Assembly: GCA_007133065.1 (NCBI GenBank)
Contig: SLNJ01000082.1
Span: 1 to 35,706 of the forward strand
Reading direction: 5' to 3'
Source of the DNA: Opitutales bacterium
GTDB taxonomy: Bacteria; Verrucomicrobiota; Verrucomicrobiia; Opitutales; Oceanipulchritudinaceae
DNA length: 35,706 bases
The notes under the pieces are model-generated. The model had not been told where the DNA came from, did not search any database, and worked only from the letters and a program-made list of their open reading frames with translations. The translations under genes and the position numbers were made by a program. Positions 1 through 8,957 of the stretch are shown in pieces (the first letter of the stretch is position 1; each line of letters starts with the position of its first letter).

Positions 1-3000
1 CAACGGCAACCCGGCAACATTCCATATCGACCTCTCGCTCGACGGGCAGAACTGGACGCGTGTCGGCACGTTCACCTCATCCGGACAACTGGACGATTTC
101 GAGACCTACACCTTTGACGCCACCGAAACCCGCTACATTCGCTACATTGGCGAGGGCCGCGAAACAAGTGACTGGAACAGCATCGCGCGAGTGGCGTTTG
201 TCGGAGTTCCCGCCGAACCGGGCCCCGGTCCAACGCCGCCGTCGATCACGGAGCACCCGCAGAGCCAGACCGTCGAATACGGCGATCCGGCGCAGTTCAC
301 CGTATCGGCGACCGGCGATCCCGAACCGAGCTACCAGTGGCGCAAGGACGGCGCCGAGCTTTCCGGAGAGACTTCCGACACGCTTGCAATCGCCAGCGCG
401 GAGTTTGTCGACGAGGGAACCTATGATGTCGTCGTCTCCAACAGCGAGGGCAGCGTCACCTCCGATCCGGCAACCCTCGCAGTCCAGGATACCACCCCAC
501 CGACGGCCCCTGGGAACCTTATCGCCACAGCCATCTCCGCGACCCGCATCGACCTGGAATGGGAAGCCTCCACCGACAACGTCGGCGTCGCCGCATACGA
601 GATTCACCGCGATGGGAACCTTCTGGACACCACATCCAACACGGCCTACTCCGACACCGGCCTGCAACCCGAGACAACGTACAGCTACCAGGTGTTCGCA
701 TTCGACGACGCGGAGAACCTCTCGGATCCGAGCAACACCGCACAGGCAACGACCCATGAAGAGAGTGACGTGGCCGCATCGTGGCAGGAGGCGTGGGATT
801 CCTGGGATGAACCGACGATCATCGCATGGTTCGAAGCCAACACCGGTCCGGGCGCCATTGGCATCTCCGAGTCGCAGATGTGGAATCCGACCCCGAACGG
901 ATTGACCATCACGCAGAGTTGGCTCGAATCGAATGAAGGGAATGGTCACGTCTTCCAAGAGGACGGCCGATGGATCGTTGAAGCTGTCCAGACGGGCTGG
1001 TTCGTGGTCGACGCCAACGATGTAACACTGCGCGGGTGCCTCGCCCTGGTGCCCGACGATACGCCGGTAGCGGGGATTCGCAGACCCGGCTCCGTCTCGG
1101 AACCCGGACCGACCATCATTGTTGAGTATTGCCGGGTCCGCGCCGCCGACGGCGTTACGCCGAGCTCCCGCGGTGTGGAAGGGTCCAACTTCATCGTGCG
1201 CCATACCCGTGTGGGACCCGGATTGCACGACGGCACCGGCCTGCGGATGTGGAACGACAATCTCATCGAGTACAATTGGGTTCACGACCTCACCGGGCAT
1301 TTTTCCGGAATCGGAATCCGCGGAAGCGATTCGGTCATCCGTCGCAACTACACGGAGACCGGAAGCTCCGCATCGATGTTTATTTACGCCCACGACTCCG
1401 GGGCGCCATCCACGGGTCTTACAAACCTTCTTCTTGAGGAAAACTACCTCAACTCGCCAAGCGCGTGGTACGCGATGAACCCGGGTGGCAACGACAATGA
1501 TCAGGCGCTTTCGTCCACAAATATCCAAGTCATCAACAACCGATGGGGCGCGCAGTGCTTCTGGCCCGGCGACGAATCCGAAAAGGGCGGATCCCATCAC
1601 TACTGGCTCGGCCGAGCCGAACCGGGCGAGTGCGAAGACGATCAAGGAAATATCTGGACTGGAAACCACTGGATCGAGACCGGTAACTATATCGCACCAC
1701 AAATCGGCCAGTTTGCCTTCGACCACCCCGACGATGTGTACGATGATCCGTGTGTGGAAGACCCCGGCGATCCGGGGGAACCGGATGGGTACAGCGACAC
1801 CGTGCTCGCGGACAATCCGATCGCGTACTGGCGCTTCGAGGAAACCTCCGGCACCACAGCATCCGACAGCGCGGGAGCGCATGCGGCGACGCTGGTCGAC
1901 GATCCACAGTTGGATGTCGCAGGGCGGCTCGGATCCGGCATCCGCTTCATTGAAGCGAACGGGAGTTTCGCCGAAGCCCCCGACGACGTCGATCTTGATC
2001 TGACCGGGTCGCTTTCGATTGCGTTTTGGGTGAACATTCTGGACGGGTGGACGGGCACAGCCTGGGAAGCCCTCATCGGAAAAGGCGACGACACCTACCA
2101 GGTTCGCCGGTCCGGAAGTGGCGGTAACCTGCGATTCGATCTGCGCGGCGGCAGCGGCGGAAATGTTTCACTGGACTCCGGTTTCACGATGCCCACCAAC
2201 GAATGGGTCCACGTGGTCGCGGTATACGACGCGGATGCCGGCGAAATGCGCTTCTACTTCAACGGAGAGCAGGATCCGAATACGGCATCGCGGTCGGGTA
2301 CAGTCGCTACCAACAGCCACGGATTGCAGATCGGAAGTAATTTCAGTGGGACTGAATACCGCCGATTCTTCGACGGGAAGCTCGACGAAGTCGCGGTTTT
2401 CGATTACGCACTCTCCGGGGAGCAGGTTGCGGCACACTACGATGCCGCGTTTGCGCCCGACACCGAGCCGCCCACCGCGCCCGGCAACCTGAGCGCGACG
2501 GCTATTTCTGAGAATGCAATCGACCTGGAGTGGGATGCCTCCACCGACAACGTCGGTGTCGCCGGATACGATATCTACAGGGACGGGGCGTTCCTCAACA
2601 CCACCACCACGACATTTTACCCGGACTCGGGACTCGAACCGGAGACAACGTACACATACGTAGTCTACGCCTTTGACGCGGCCGACAATGTCTCCGAACC
2701 GAGCAACGAGGCGCAGGCAACAACGTTTGAACCAGATACCGAGCCGCCGACCGCGCCGGGGAACCTGACCGCAACGGCGGTCTCCTCGAGCCGGATCGAT
2801 CTCGAGTGGGATGCCTCGACCGACAATGTCGGAGTGGAAGGATACGATATCTACCGCGACGGCGCATACCTCAATACCACGGCCGAAACGTCTTATCCCG
2901 ACACCGGGCTCACACCGAATACGACGTACAGCTACGTGGTCTACGCCTTCGACGCGGCCAACAACGTGTCGCCACCCAGCAACGAGGCGCAGGCAACCAC

Positions 3001-3910
3001 CCTGGAACAGACCGATGTCGACGCCTCCTGGGAACAGGTCGTGGCAGTCTCCACGGACATCGACGAGATCCGTGGGTGGTACCAGGCGAATACCGGGCTC
3101 GAGACTTACTTCTGCCCCGACCTCGGACGGACGATTACCGAAGACGATCTCGATACGATCAGCGGCTATGACATCTGGGAGGACGGCACCGTCCTCGAAA
3201 AAAAGCGCATCACCGGGCGCATCCGGATATTCGCAGACGATGTCGTCATCCGCGGATGCAAGTTCGAGATGAGCGGCTACACCAATGCCATCCACATTGT
3301 GAACTCGCCCGGCGCCGGCCCCGGGGGCGACACGGCATATGCCGGGTCCAACTGGACTGTGGAACATGTCACAATCGTCGGCAATCCGGACAACTTCAGC
3401 AACCGGGCGATCATCGCAAGCACCCCGGGAGAGGCACGGTTCGTGAAGGTTCCCGACGGGTTCAGCTCCGGCCTGCGGTCGGAGGGCAGTACGGACCAAG
3501 TGTGGGAGTACTGTTACGTCGACCGGATCGTTACATCACCCGGCTCCCACAACACCGCGTTCACGCTCCGCTCGAATGACGGCGGATCTGCCACCAAGCG
3601 GATCACCGTCCGGCGCAGCCTCTTCATGGACGGTACGTCTGCGGCACTGAGCAACTATACCCGAAGCGACCAGTTGCACGAGGACCTCCTCTTCGAGGAG
3701 AACATCTTCGACATCTTCTATCCGGACGAACGCTCGGTCAACTACTGCACGAACCGCGGCGACGGAAGCGCCAGTTACGTCAACGTCCGTTGGATCGGCA
3801 ACATCTTCGGCCAGTCGCAGACCACCATATGCGGCACATCTGGACCGTACGCGGGAGGCATGGCGTCCGAATGGACCGATAATCGCTATGTTGACGGGGG
3901 TCCTTTGTAA
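1..3910 (+). CDS. Giant secreted multidomain protein, 5' end outside window
   Basis: The reading frame is open from base 2, so the gene starts upstream; the GTG at 191 is internal. The first ~60 codons look like the end of a discoidin (F5/8 type C) domain, with sequence such as RYIRYIGEG. Then follow an Ig-like domain (~nt 235-485), an FN3 domain (~488-760), a beta-helix region (~770-1750), a LamG/concanavalin-like domain (~1790-2450, with a typical AYWRFEE opening), two near-identical FN3 domains (2461-3004) and a second beta-helix region (~3010-3907). Both beta-helix regions contain the same VVIRGC / VTLRGC type of turn, typical of pectate-lyase-like right-handed helices. The protein is presumably exported and binds or cleaves polysaccharide, but no catalytic residues were identified. 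The C-terminus ends in DGGPL without a PEP-CTERM, LPXTG or type IX sorting signal. A strong hairpin follows 40 bp after the stop. Confidence 0.9.
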   Translation, partial: NGNPATFHIDLSLDGQNWTRVGTFTSSGQLDDFETYTFDATETRYIRYIGEGRETSDWNSIARVAFVGVPAEPGPGPTPPSITEHPQSQTVEYGDPAQFTVSATGDPEPSYQWRKDGAELSGETSDTLAIASAEFVDEGTYDVVVSNSEGSVTSDPATLAVQDTTPPTAPGNLIATAISATRIDLEWEASTDNVGVAAYEIHRDGNLLDTTSNTAYSDTGLQPETTYSYQVFAFDDAENLSDPSNTAQATTHEESDVAASWQEAWDSWDEPTIIAWFEANTGPGAIGISESQMWNPTPNGLTITQSWLESNEGNGHVFQEDGRWIVEAVQTGWFVVDANDVTLRGCLALVPDDTPVAGIRRPGSVSEPGPTIIVEYCRVRAADGVTPSSRGVEGSNFIVRHTRVGPGLHDGTGLRMWNDNLIEYNWVHDLTGHFSGIGIRGSDSVIRRNYTETGSSASMFIYAHDSGAPSTGLTNLLLEENYLNSPSAWYAMNPGGNDNDQALSSTNIQVINNRWGAQCFWPGDESEKGGSHHYWLGRAEPGECEDDQGNIWTGNHWIETGNYIAPQIGQFAFDHPDDVYDDPCVEDPGDPGEPDGYSDTVLADNPIAYWRFEETSGTTASDSAGAHAATLVDDPQLDVAGRLGSGIRFIEANGSFAEAPDDVDLDLTGSLSIAFWVNILDGWTGTAWEALIGKGDDTYQVRRSGSGGNLRFDLRGGSGGNVSLDSGFTMPTNEWVHVVAVYDADAGEMRFYFNGEQDPNTASRSGTVATNSHGLQIGSNFSGTEYRRFFDGKLDEVAVFDYALSGEQVAAHYDAAFAPDTEPPTAPGNLSATAISENAIDLEWDASTDNVGVAGYDIYRDGAFLNTTTTTFYPDSGLEPETTYTYVVYAFDAADNVSEPSNEAQATTFEPDTEPPTAPGNLTATAVSSSRIDLEWDASTDNVGVEGYDIYRDGAYLNTTAETSYPDTGLTPNTTYSYVVYAFDAANNVSPPSNEAQATTLEQTDVDASWEQVVAVSTDIDEIRGWYQANTGLETYFCPDLGRTITEDDLDTISGYDIWEDGTVLEKKRITGRIRIFADDVVIRGCKFEMSGYTNAIHIVNSPGAGPGGDTAYAGSNWTVEHVTIVGNPDNFSNRAIIASTPGEARFVKVPDGFSSGLRSEGSTDQVWEYCYVDRIVTSPGSHNTAFTLRSNDGGSATKRITVRRSLFMDGTSAALSNYTRSDQLHEDLLFEENIFDIFYPDERSVNYCTNRGDGSASYVNVRWIGNIFGQSQTTICGTSGPYAGGMASEWTDNRYVDGGPL
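2461..3006 (+). repeat. Tandem pair of FN3-encoding repeats (period 273 bp)
   Basis: Two consecutive ~91-codon units begin with DTEPPTAPGNL and share STDNVGV, GYDIYRDGA, TTY.YVVYAFDAA and SNEAQATT. A third, more diverged copy lies at about 488-760. The pattern indicates internal duplication of FN3 modules within one gene. Confidence 0.85.
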
Positions 3911-3949
3911 TCTTCGGATTATCGTTACCCGATTAGTGATTCAAATCGC

Positions 3950-3988
3950 GAGGCAACCGGGACACCGAATCCGTGTTCCGGTTGCCTC
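3950..3988 (+). terminator. Strong hairpin after the giant secreted-protein gene
   Basis: The arms GAGGCAACCGGGACAC (3950-3965) and GTGTTCCGGTTGCCTC (3973-3988) form a 16-bp stem with one G-U pair and a 7-nt loop, 40 bp after the stop codon. There is no T-tract, so it is terminator-like but not a classic intrinsic terminator. Confidence 0.7.
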
Positions 3989-4067
3989 TGCGAAGTTCCG
4001 ACTGATGATCAATGCATCTCCCGCAAATGACTTGCCCCATGGCGCAACGCGGTCACGATCGGCAGCC

Positions 4068-4976
4068 ATGCGTTACCTCAGTCCCGAACAAATCGATCAT
4101 TTCCTCGAATACGGTTACATCAAGCTGGAGCGGACGTTCCCGGCCGGGGAGGCGGAGCGACTCGTCGAGCGGGCGTGGGTCCGGCTCGGATACGATGCGG
4201 ACGATCCATCGACATGGGCCGAACCACGCATCCATATGCCCGGCGTCGAACGAATGGATGTGGCCGACTTTGCTCCCGGGGTCTGGGCGGCGGTGTGCGA
4301 CCTGCTCGGCGGCGCCGACCGGATCGTCCAACCCTACAACTGGTCGGACGGATTCGTCGTCAACCTCGGTATCGGCGCCGACGAGCCGTGGCAACCGGCG
4401 TCGCCCGAGTCATCCGGCTGGCACAAGGATGGCGACTTCTTTCTCCACTTTCTCGATTCGCCGGAACAGGGTCTCCTGACGATCGTGCTGTGGAGCGATG
4501 TGGTCCACAGGGGCGGTCCGACGTTCATCGCCACCGACTCGGTGCCCGTCGTCGCGCGCCACCTCGCCGAGCATCCCGACGGGATCGAGCCGGGCGGCTT
4601 CCCCTTCAAGGAGCTGATTCGCGAATGCTCTCGTTTCGAGGAGGCGACAGGGAACGTGGGGGACGTGTACCTGATGCATCCGTACATCCTCCATGCGGCG
4701 TCGCAGAACGTGCTCCGCCGGCCGCGATTCATCACCAATCCGCCCGTGCACCTCAAGGAGCCGATGCGCTTCAACCGGCAGGACGCGAACGAGCATTCCC
4801 CTGTCGAGAGGGCCGTCCTGCGGAGTCTCGGGGTCGAACGCCACGACTTCCGGCCCACCGGTGAACGCCGCAGGATCGTGCCCGAACGCATCCGCCGCCA
4901 GCGGGAGATGCAACAACGGGAAGAGGCACGGCTCGCAGGCTCGCGCTCTAAAAGAACGTTGAGAAATCGATCCTGA
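4068..4976 (+). CDS. Phytanoyl-CoA dioxygenase (PhyH) family protein
   Basis: This 302-residue protein looks like a non-heme Fe(II)/2-oxoglutarate oxygenase. It has the PhyH-type opening (LSPEQIDHFLEYGYIKL), the iron ligands H119-x-D121 in GWHKDGDFF, and a distal histidine, most likely H209 in YILHAAS. An arginine-rich stretch that could bind 2-oxoglutarate follows (R217/R218/R220). The ATG at 4068 was chosen because the conserved domain begins right there; upstream in-frame starts at 3888 and 4005 would add unrelated residues and overlap the preceding gene or its hairpin. The C-terminal ~40 residues are Arg/Gln-rich. The 3' end overlaps the convergent cytochrome/barrel gene by 29 bp. The substrate cannot be deduced from the sequence; members act on lipids and diverse small metabolites. 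Confidence 0.88.
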   Translation: MRYLSPEQIDHFLEYGYIKLERTFPAGEAERLVERAWVRLGYDADDPSTWAEPRIHMPGVERMDVADFAPGVWAAVCDLLGGADRIVQPYNWSDGFVVNLGIGADEPWQPASPESSGWHKDGDFFLHFLDSPEQGLLTIVLWSDVVHRGGPTFIATDSVPVVARHLAEHPDGIEPGGFPFKELIRECSRFEEATGNVGDVYLMHPYILHAASQNVLRRPRFITNPPVHLKEPMRFNRQDANEHSPVERAVLRSLGVERHDFRPTGERRRIVPERIRRQREMQQREEARLAGSRSKRTLRNRS

Positions 4977-6228
4977 AGATATCGCTCCCCTCCTGCATCC
5001 GGTACTCCGCTTGGATGAGGAACGAATAGGTGAGGTTCGGGCCGCTCAGGACCAGGTACGGTACATACACCGGACCTTGCCCGCTGATCGACTCAACCCG
5101 TCCCCCGATGCCCGGACGCCAACGCTCAAACCCAAGAGTCGGCAAATATTTCAACTCCACGCTGCGCCGGATGCGCGACGAAGCATCGCGTGGCCGGTCC
5201 ACCCCAAGCCCCGCCGTAGCGTAAAGATCCCCCTGTTGCAGTGTTCCCACTCCCGTGACCAGGTAATTGGAATCGCGGTCGAGAAACCCGTGGATACCCA
5301 CCGAGTTCAATCCCGTTCGATAGAACGTCTCCAGATAGACTCCCTTCGCCGGACCCCGAAGCTCAAAGCTGGCTTCGGTGCGCGCCTCCCGCGTCAACGG
5401 CAACGACAACTCCCCCACAAACGGGATTGTGATAAAGTGAAACAACCCATCCGAGGCCGTCGGCCCGTCCAGCGAGCGGAATGAATACGACACGCCCGGC
5501 GACCGCCCCGCCGGAGAGAACGCTCCCAACGATTGAATCCGCGGGTCCGCGTGCGCCTCGCCCGACAATGAGGCCGAAAAGAGTAACGGCTCGCTGATCG
5601 ACAGGCGGCGGGATACGTCCACCTGATTCAGAGCGCGAAACTGCCCAATCGTCAGGTCATGCCGCCCATCAATCCCCCACTCCAGCTCCAGGTCTTCAAA
5701 TCGCCCGCTGCGATCCCGCCTGGATCCATCACCCCGGGTCTCGAGACTCACAACGCGCCACTCCACGAAATAGCGTAGCGGGAGCTCCCCGATGACTCCG
5801 CCGCTGATCAGTTCCACCTTCGGAAGATACGCCTCGCTGCTTTCAATCCCCTCACGGTTCTCAAACCGGCCCGTGGTCCACAATGCAACAGGAAACGTCT
5901 TCCTGCGCCGGTCTTCCAGGTGTTCCGGCAATCGGTAGTCCCGCGCCAGGAACTGCTCTCCCCGGTGATTCAGCTTCGGGGTAACGGAGTGACAGGAGAG
6001 ACACGTCATCGGCTCCACACCGATCATTTCGTGAGTGTAGCTCCGCGCAAATTGAGGGATTGCCATTGCCTCGGGACGCGGCAGCAACAAGCCGGAAGTC
6101 ACCACCGCAACGACCGCTCCCAGTGCGATCCCCAACCGTGGTCGATGCTTCCAATAACGGCTACAGCACCTCAATCGCTGCCTCCAGCCGCAACCCTGTC
6201 CATTCGGGGGCGAGAGATTCCAGATCAT
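4948..6228 (-). CDS. Monoheme cytochrome c / outer-membrane beta-barrel protein
   Basis: The 426-residue product has a basic N-terminus, a hydrophobic segment at ~33-50 (signal peptide or anchor) and one heme c site, C76-L-S-C79-H80, in a segment reading PMTCLSCH followed by PKLN. The remaining ~320 residues alternate in beta-barrel style (LPLRYFVEWRVVSLET; VSYSFRSLDG; ASFELRG) and end in aromatic FSTFF, as expected for BAM-inserted outer-membrane proteins. Similar one-heme-plus-barrel proteins occur in environmental Gram-negatives, usually without a defined function. A role in electron transfer at the outer membrane is an inference. The gene converges on and overlaps the PhyH-family gene. 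An AT-rich stretch at about 6240-6300 lies just upstream and probably holds its promoter, although no clear -35/-10 pair could be assigned. Confidence 0.75.
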   Translation of the reverse strand: MIWNLSPPNGQGCGWRQRLRCCSRYWKHRPRLGIALGAVVAVVTSGLLLPRPEAMAIPQFARSYTHEMIGVEPMTCLSCHSVTPKLNHRGEQFLARDYRLPEHLEDRRRKTFPVALWTTGRFENREGIESSEAYLPKVELISGGVIGELPLRYFVEWRVVSLETRGDGSRRDRSGRFEDLELEWGIDGRHDLTIGQFRALNQVDVSRRLSISEPLLFSASLSGEAHADPRIQSLGAFSPAGRSPGVSYSFRSLDGPTASDGLFHFITIPFVGELSLPLTREARTEASFELRGPAKGVYLETFYRTGLNSVGIHGFLDRDSNYLVTGVGTLQQGDLYATAGLGVDRPRDASSRIRRSVELKYLPTLGFERWRPGIGGRVESISGQGPVYVPYLVLSGPNLTYSFLIQAEYRMQEGSDIFRIDFSTFF

Positions 6229-6427
6229 ACGTGCAAGGAAAATACACGTTTGAATCTAGTCAATATATATTTTGAGTTATCGAATTCTTTTTTTCTATGC
6301 GGCGCTTTCGATTGTGCCGCAAGGAATCATCCCCGCATCCAGAGAAACTGCACCGCCCCGTGCCGACACACTGGAGTATCGACAATACGCTCGGTGTCTT
6401 GCGGTCCCCTCGACGTCAGCGAAGCAA

Positions 6428-6465
6428 CCGGTCCTGCCACCGGCGCCGTGTGGGCGCGATGCGCC
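6428..6465 (-). terminator. Tandem hairpins downstream of metY
   Basis: Two short inverted repeats lie just after the metY stop: GGCGC-GAT-GCGCC (6453-6465) and CCGGT-CCTGCC-ACCGG (6428-6443). Neither has a T-tract on the metY strand. The rest of the 6229-6470 gap holds an AT-rich stretch and no credible gene. Confidence 0.4.
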
Positions 6466-6470
6466 GCGGC

Positions 6471-7775
<1,305 letters not shown>

Positions 7776-7782
7776 TGTGTCG

Positions 7783-7812
7783 ATTAATTGCGGTCAACCG
7801 CGCACAAGTCAA
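7783..7812 (-). promoter_or_regulatory. Possible metY promoter (leaderless)
   Basis: On the minus strand TTGACT (7812-7807) and ATTAAT (7788-7783) are 18 bp apart. The start of transcription would fall at or next to the metY ATG (7775), which fits the lack of a ribosome-binding site. The -10 is only a 4/6 match. Confidence 0.35.
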
Positions 7813-7900
7813 TCCACACGTACCGGAACGGACCCAAAATGCCCGGCGCATTGCACACGCGTGTTGCGCTTCGACGATTCGGCGGTCTAACTGGATCGAC

Positions 7901-8719
7901 ATGAAGCCAGAACCCGTACGCTATCCCCTCTGGCCGGCAACCCCTCCCCTATGGAACCCGGCCAAACCGACACCGTATCCGCATCTTGCATTCTACCCGG
8001 CCGGAGATGGGATCCACCCGTGCCTGGCGGTATTTCCGGGCGGCGGGTACAACATGCTCGCCGCACACGAAGGCGAAGGTTACGCGCGGTACTGGAACAC
8101 CAAGGGTTGGCACGCAGCCGTGGTGCACTATCGAACGCAACACGCCGACACACCGGCGCCGCTGCGTGAAGGACCGCTCTTCGACGCCATGCGCGCGCTC
8201 CGCATGCTCCGTTCGCAAGCCCGGGAATTCGAACTCGATCCCAGTAGAATCGCGGCAATCGGGTCGTCCGCGGGTGGACATCTCGCGGCCTCGCTCGCGG
8301 TTCACGGCGGCACGGTTGCAGCACCCCCCGATGATGATCTGGCAGCGGTTCGCTCGACTCCGGATGCCCTGGTCCTCTGCTACGCGGTGATTGCGGCGGG
8401 CGCAGCCGCGCACACCGGCTCATTCCGGAATCTGTGTGGAGACCCGATCGCTGAGAAGGCACTCACGGCGTTCTTCTCCCTGGAACAACACGTCACCCGA
8501 GCCACCCCGCCGACCTTTCTCTGGCACACCGTCGAAGACGAAACGGTTCCCGTCGAGAACACGCTCTGTTTCGCCGAAGCGCTGCGAATCGCGGCGCGGC
8601 CCTTCTCACTGCATGTATTCCCGGAGGGCCGCCACGGCCTGGGGCTCGCGCCGGAAACCCCGGGCGTATGCGCGTGGCCGCAGCTCGCATCCGAATGGTT
8701 GAACCGAGTGCTGCAGTGA
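7901..8719 (+). CDS. Alpha/beta-hydrolase, acetyl-esterase/lipase type
   Basis: A 272-residue hydrolase of the esterase/lipase (Aes/BD-FAE-like) group. The probable oxyanion loop is FPGGGYNML (45-53), the nucleophile S123 lies in GSSAGGH, the acid is D213 in VEDETVP, and the histidine is H245 in PEGRHGLG. All triad members are therefore present. There is no signal peptide, suggesting cytoplasmic deacetylation of sugars or xylan fragments taken up by the cell; that role is inferred from the family. The ATG at 7901 was chosen because residues immediately after it (YPLWP..PPLWNP) match the usual start of this family; in-frame codons upstream are unrelated. It is divergent from metY with 125 bp between. 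Confidence 0.88.
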   Translation: MKPEPVRYPLWPATPPLWNPAKPTPYPHLAFYPAGDGIHPCLAVFPGGGYNMLAAHEGEGYARYWNTKGWHAAVVHYRTQHADTPAPLREGPLFDAMRALRMLRSQAREFELDPSRIAAIGSSAGGHLAASLAVHGGTVAAPPDDDLAAVRSTPDALVLCYAVIAAGAAAHTGSFRNLCGDPIAEKALTAFFSLEQHVTRATPPTFLWHTVEDETVPVENTLCFAEALRIAARPFSLHVFPEGRHGLGLAPETPGVCAWPQLASEWLNRVLQ

Positions 8720-8798
8720 TCCCCCGTATCCCGATCCAGTCGGAGAGGCCGTATGGGCCGATATTGCGTGCGTCGGCAATGGGACGGAGCATCTATCG

Positions 8799-8957
8799 TA
8801 ACCAAACGAAAGATACTTATCCTGTGCACCGGGATCTTCTCGAAGTCCACAGCGCCGGAGCGGAGCCCGCCGGTTCCGTGCATCCTACGGCCATCGCAGG
8901 ACTCGACGAAATCGGGATCGATATTTCGGGACACGAATCCAACATCTATCGCAGTAT
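8799..8957 (+). pseudogene. Remnant of an ArsC-like / low-molecular-weight phosphatase gene
   Basis: Two adjacent frames together spell part of a low-molecular-weight tyrosine phosphatase-fold protein of the arsenate reductase type. Frame 2 gives TKRKILILCTG (8801-8833). Frame 1 then gives DLLEVHSAGAEPAGSVHPTA (8833-8892) followed by IAGLDEIGIDISGHESNIY (~8893-8949). Intact proteins have a NSCRSQMAE-type stretch between these pieces, completing the CX5R phosphate loop; it is missing here, consistent with a deletion of about 50 bp not divisible by three. The C-terminal half is also absent, the remnant ending where the convergent abgT gene begins. It cannot encode an active enzyme. The assignment comes from motif recognition only. 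Confidence 0.75.

Noticed and set aside
77-1882. Long open frame on the minus strand opposite the giant secreted-protein gene (and another at 2168-3499)
   Set aside because: The plus strand has clear domain structure; these antisense frames are Gly/Val/Arg-rich shadows typical of GC-rich DNA and show no motif.
7776-7900. A SAM riboswitch upstream of metY
   Set aside because: The 125-bp gap is shared by two divergent genes and contains neither the conserved core of SAM-I/II/IV nor the expected stems.
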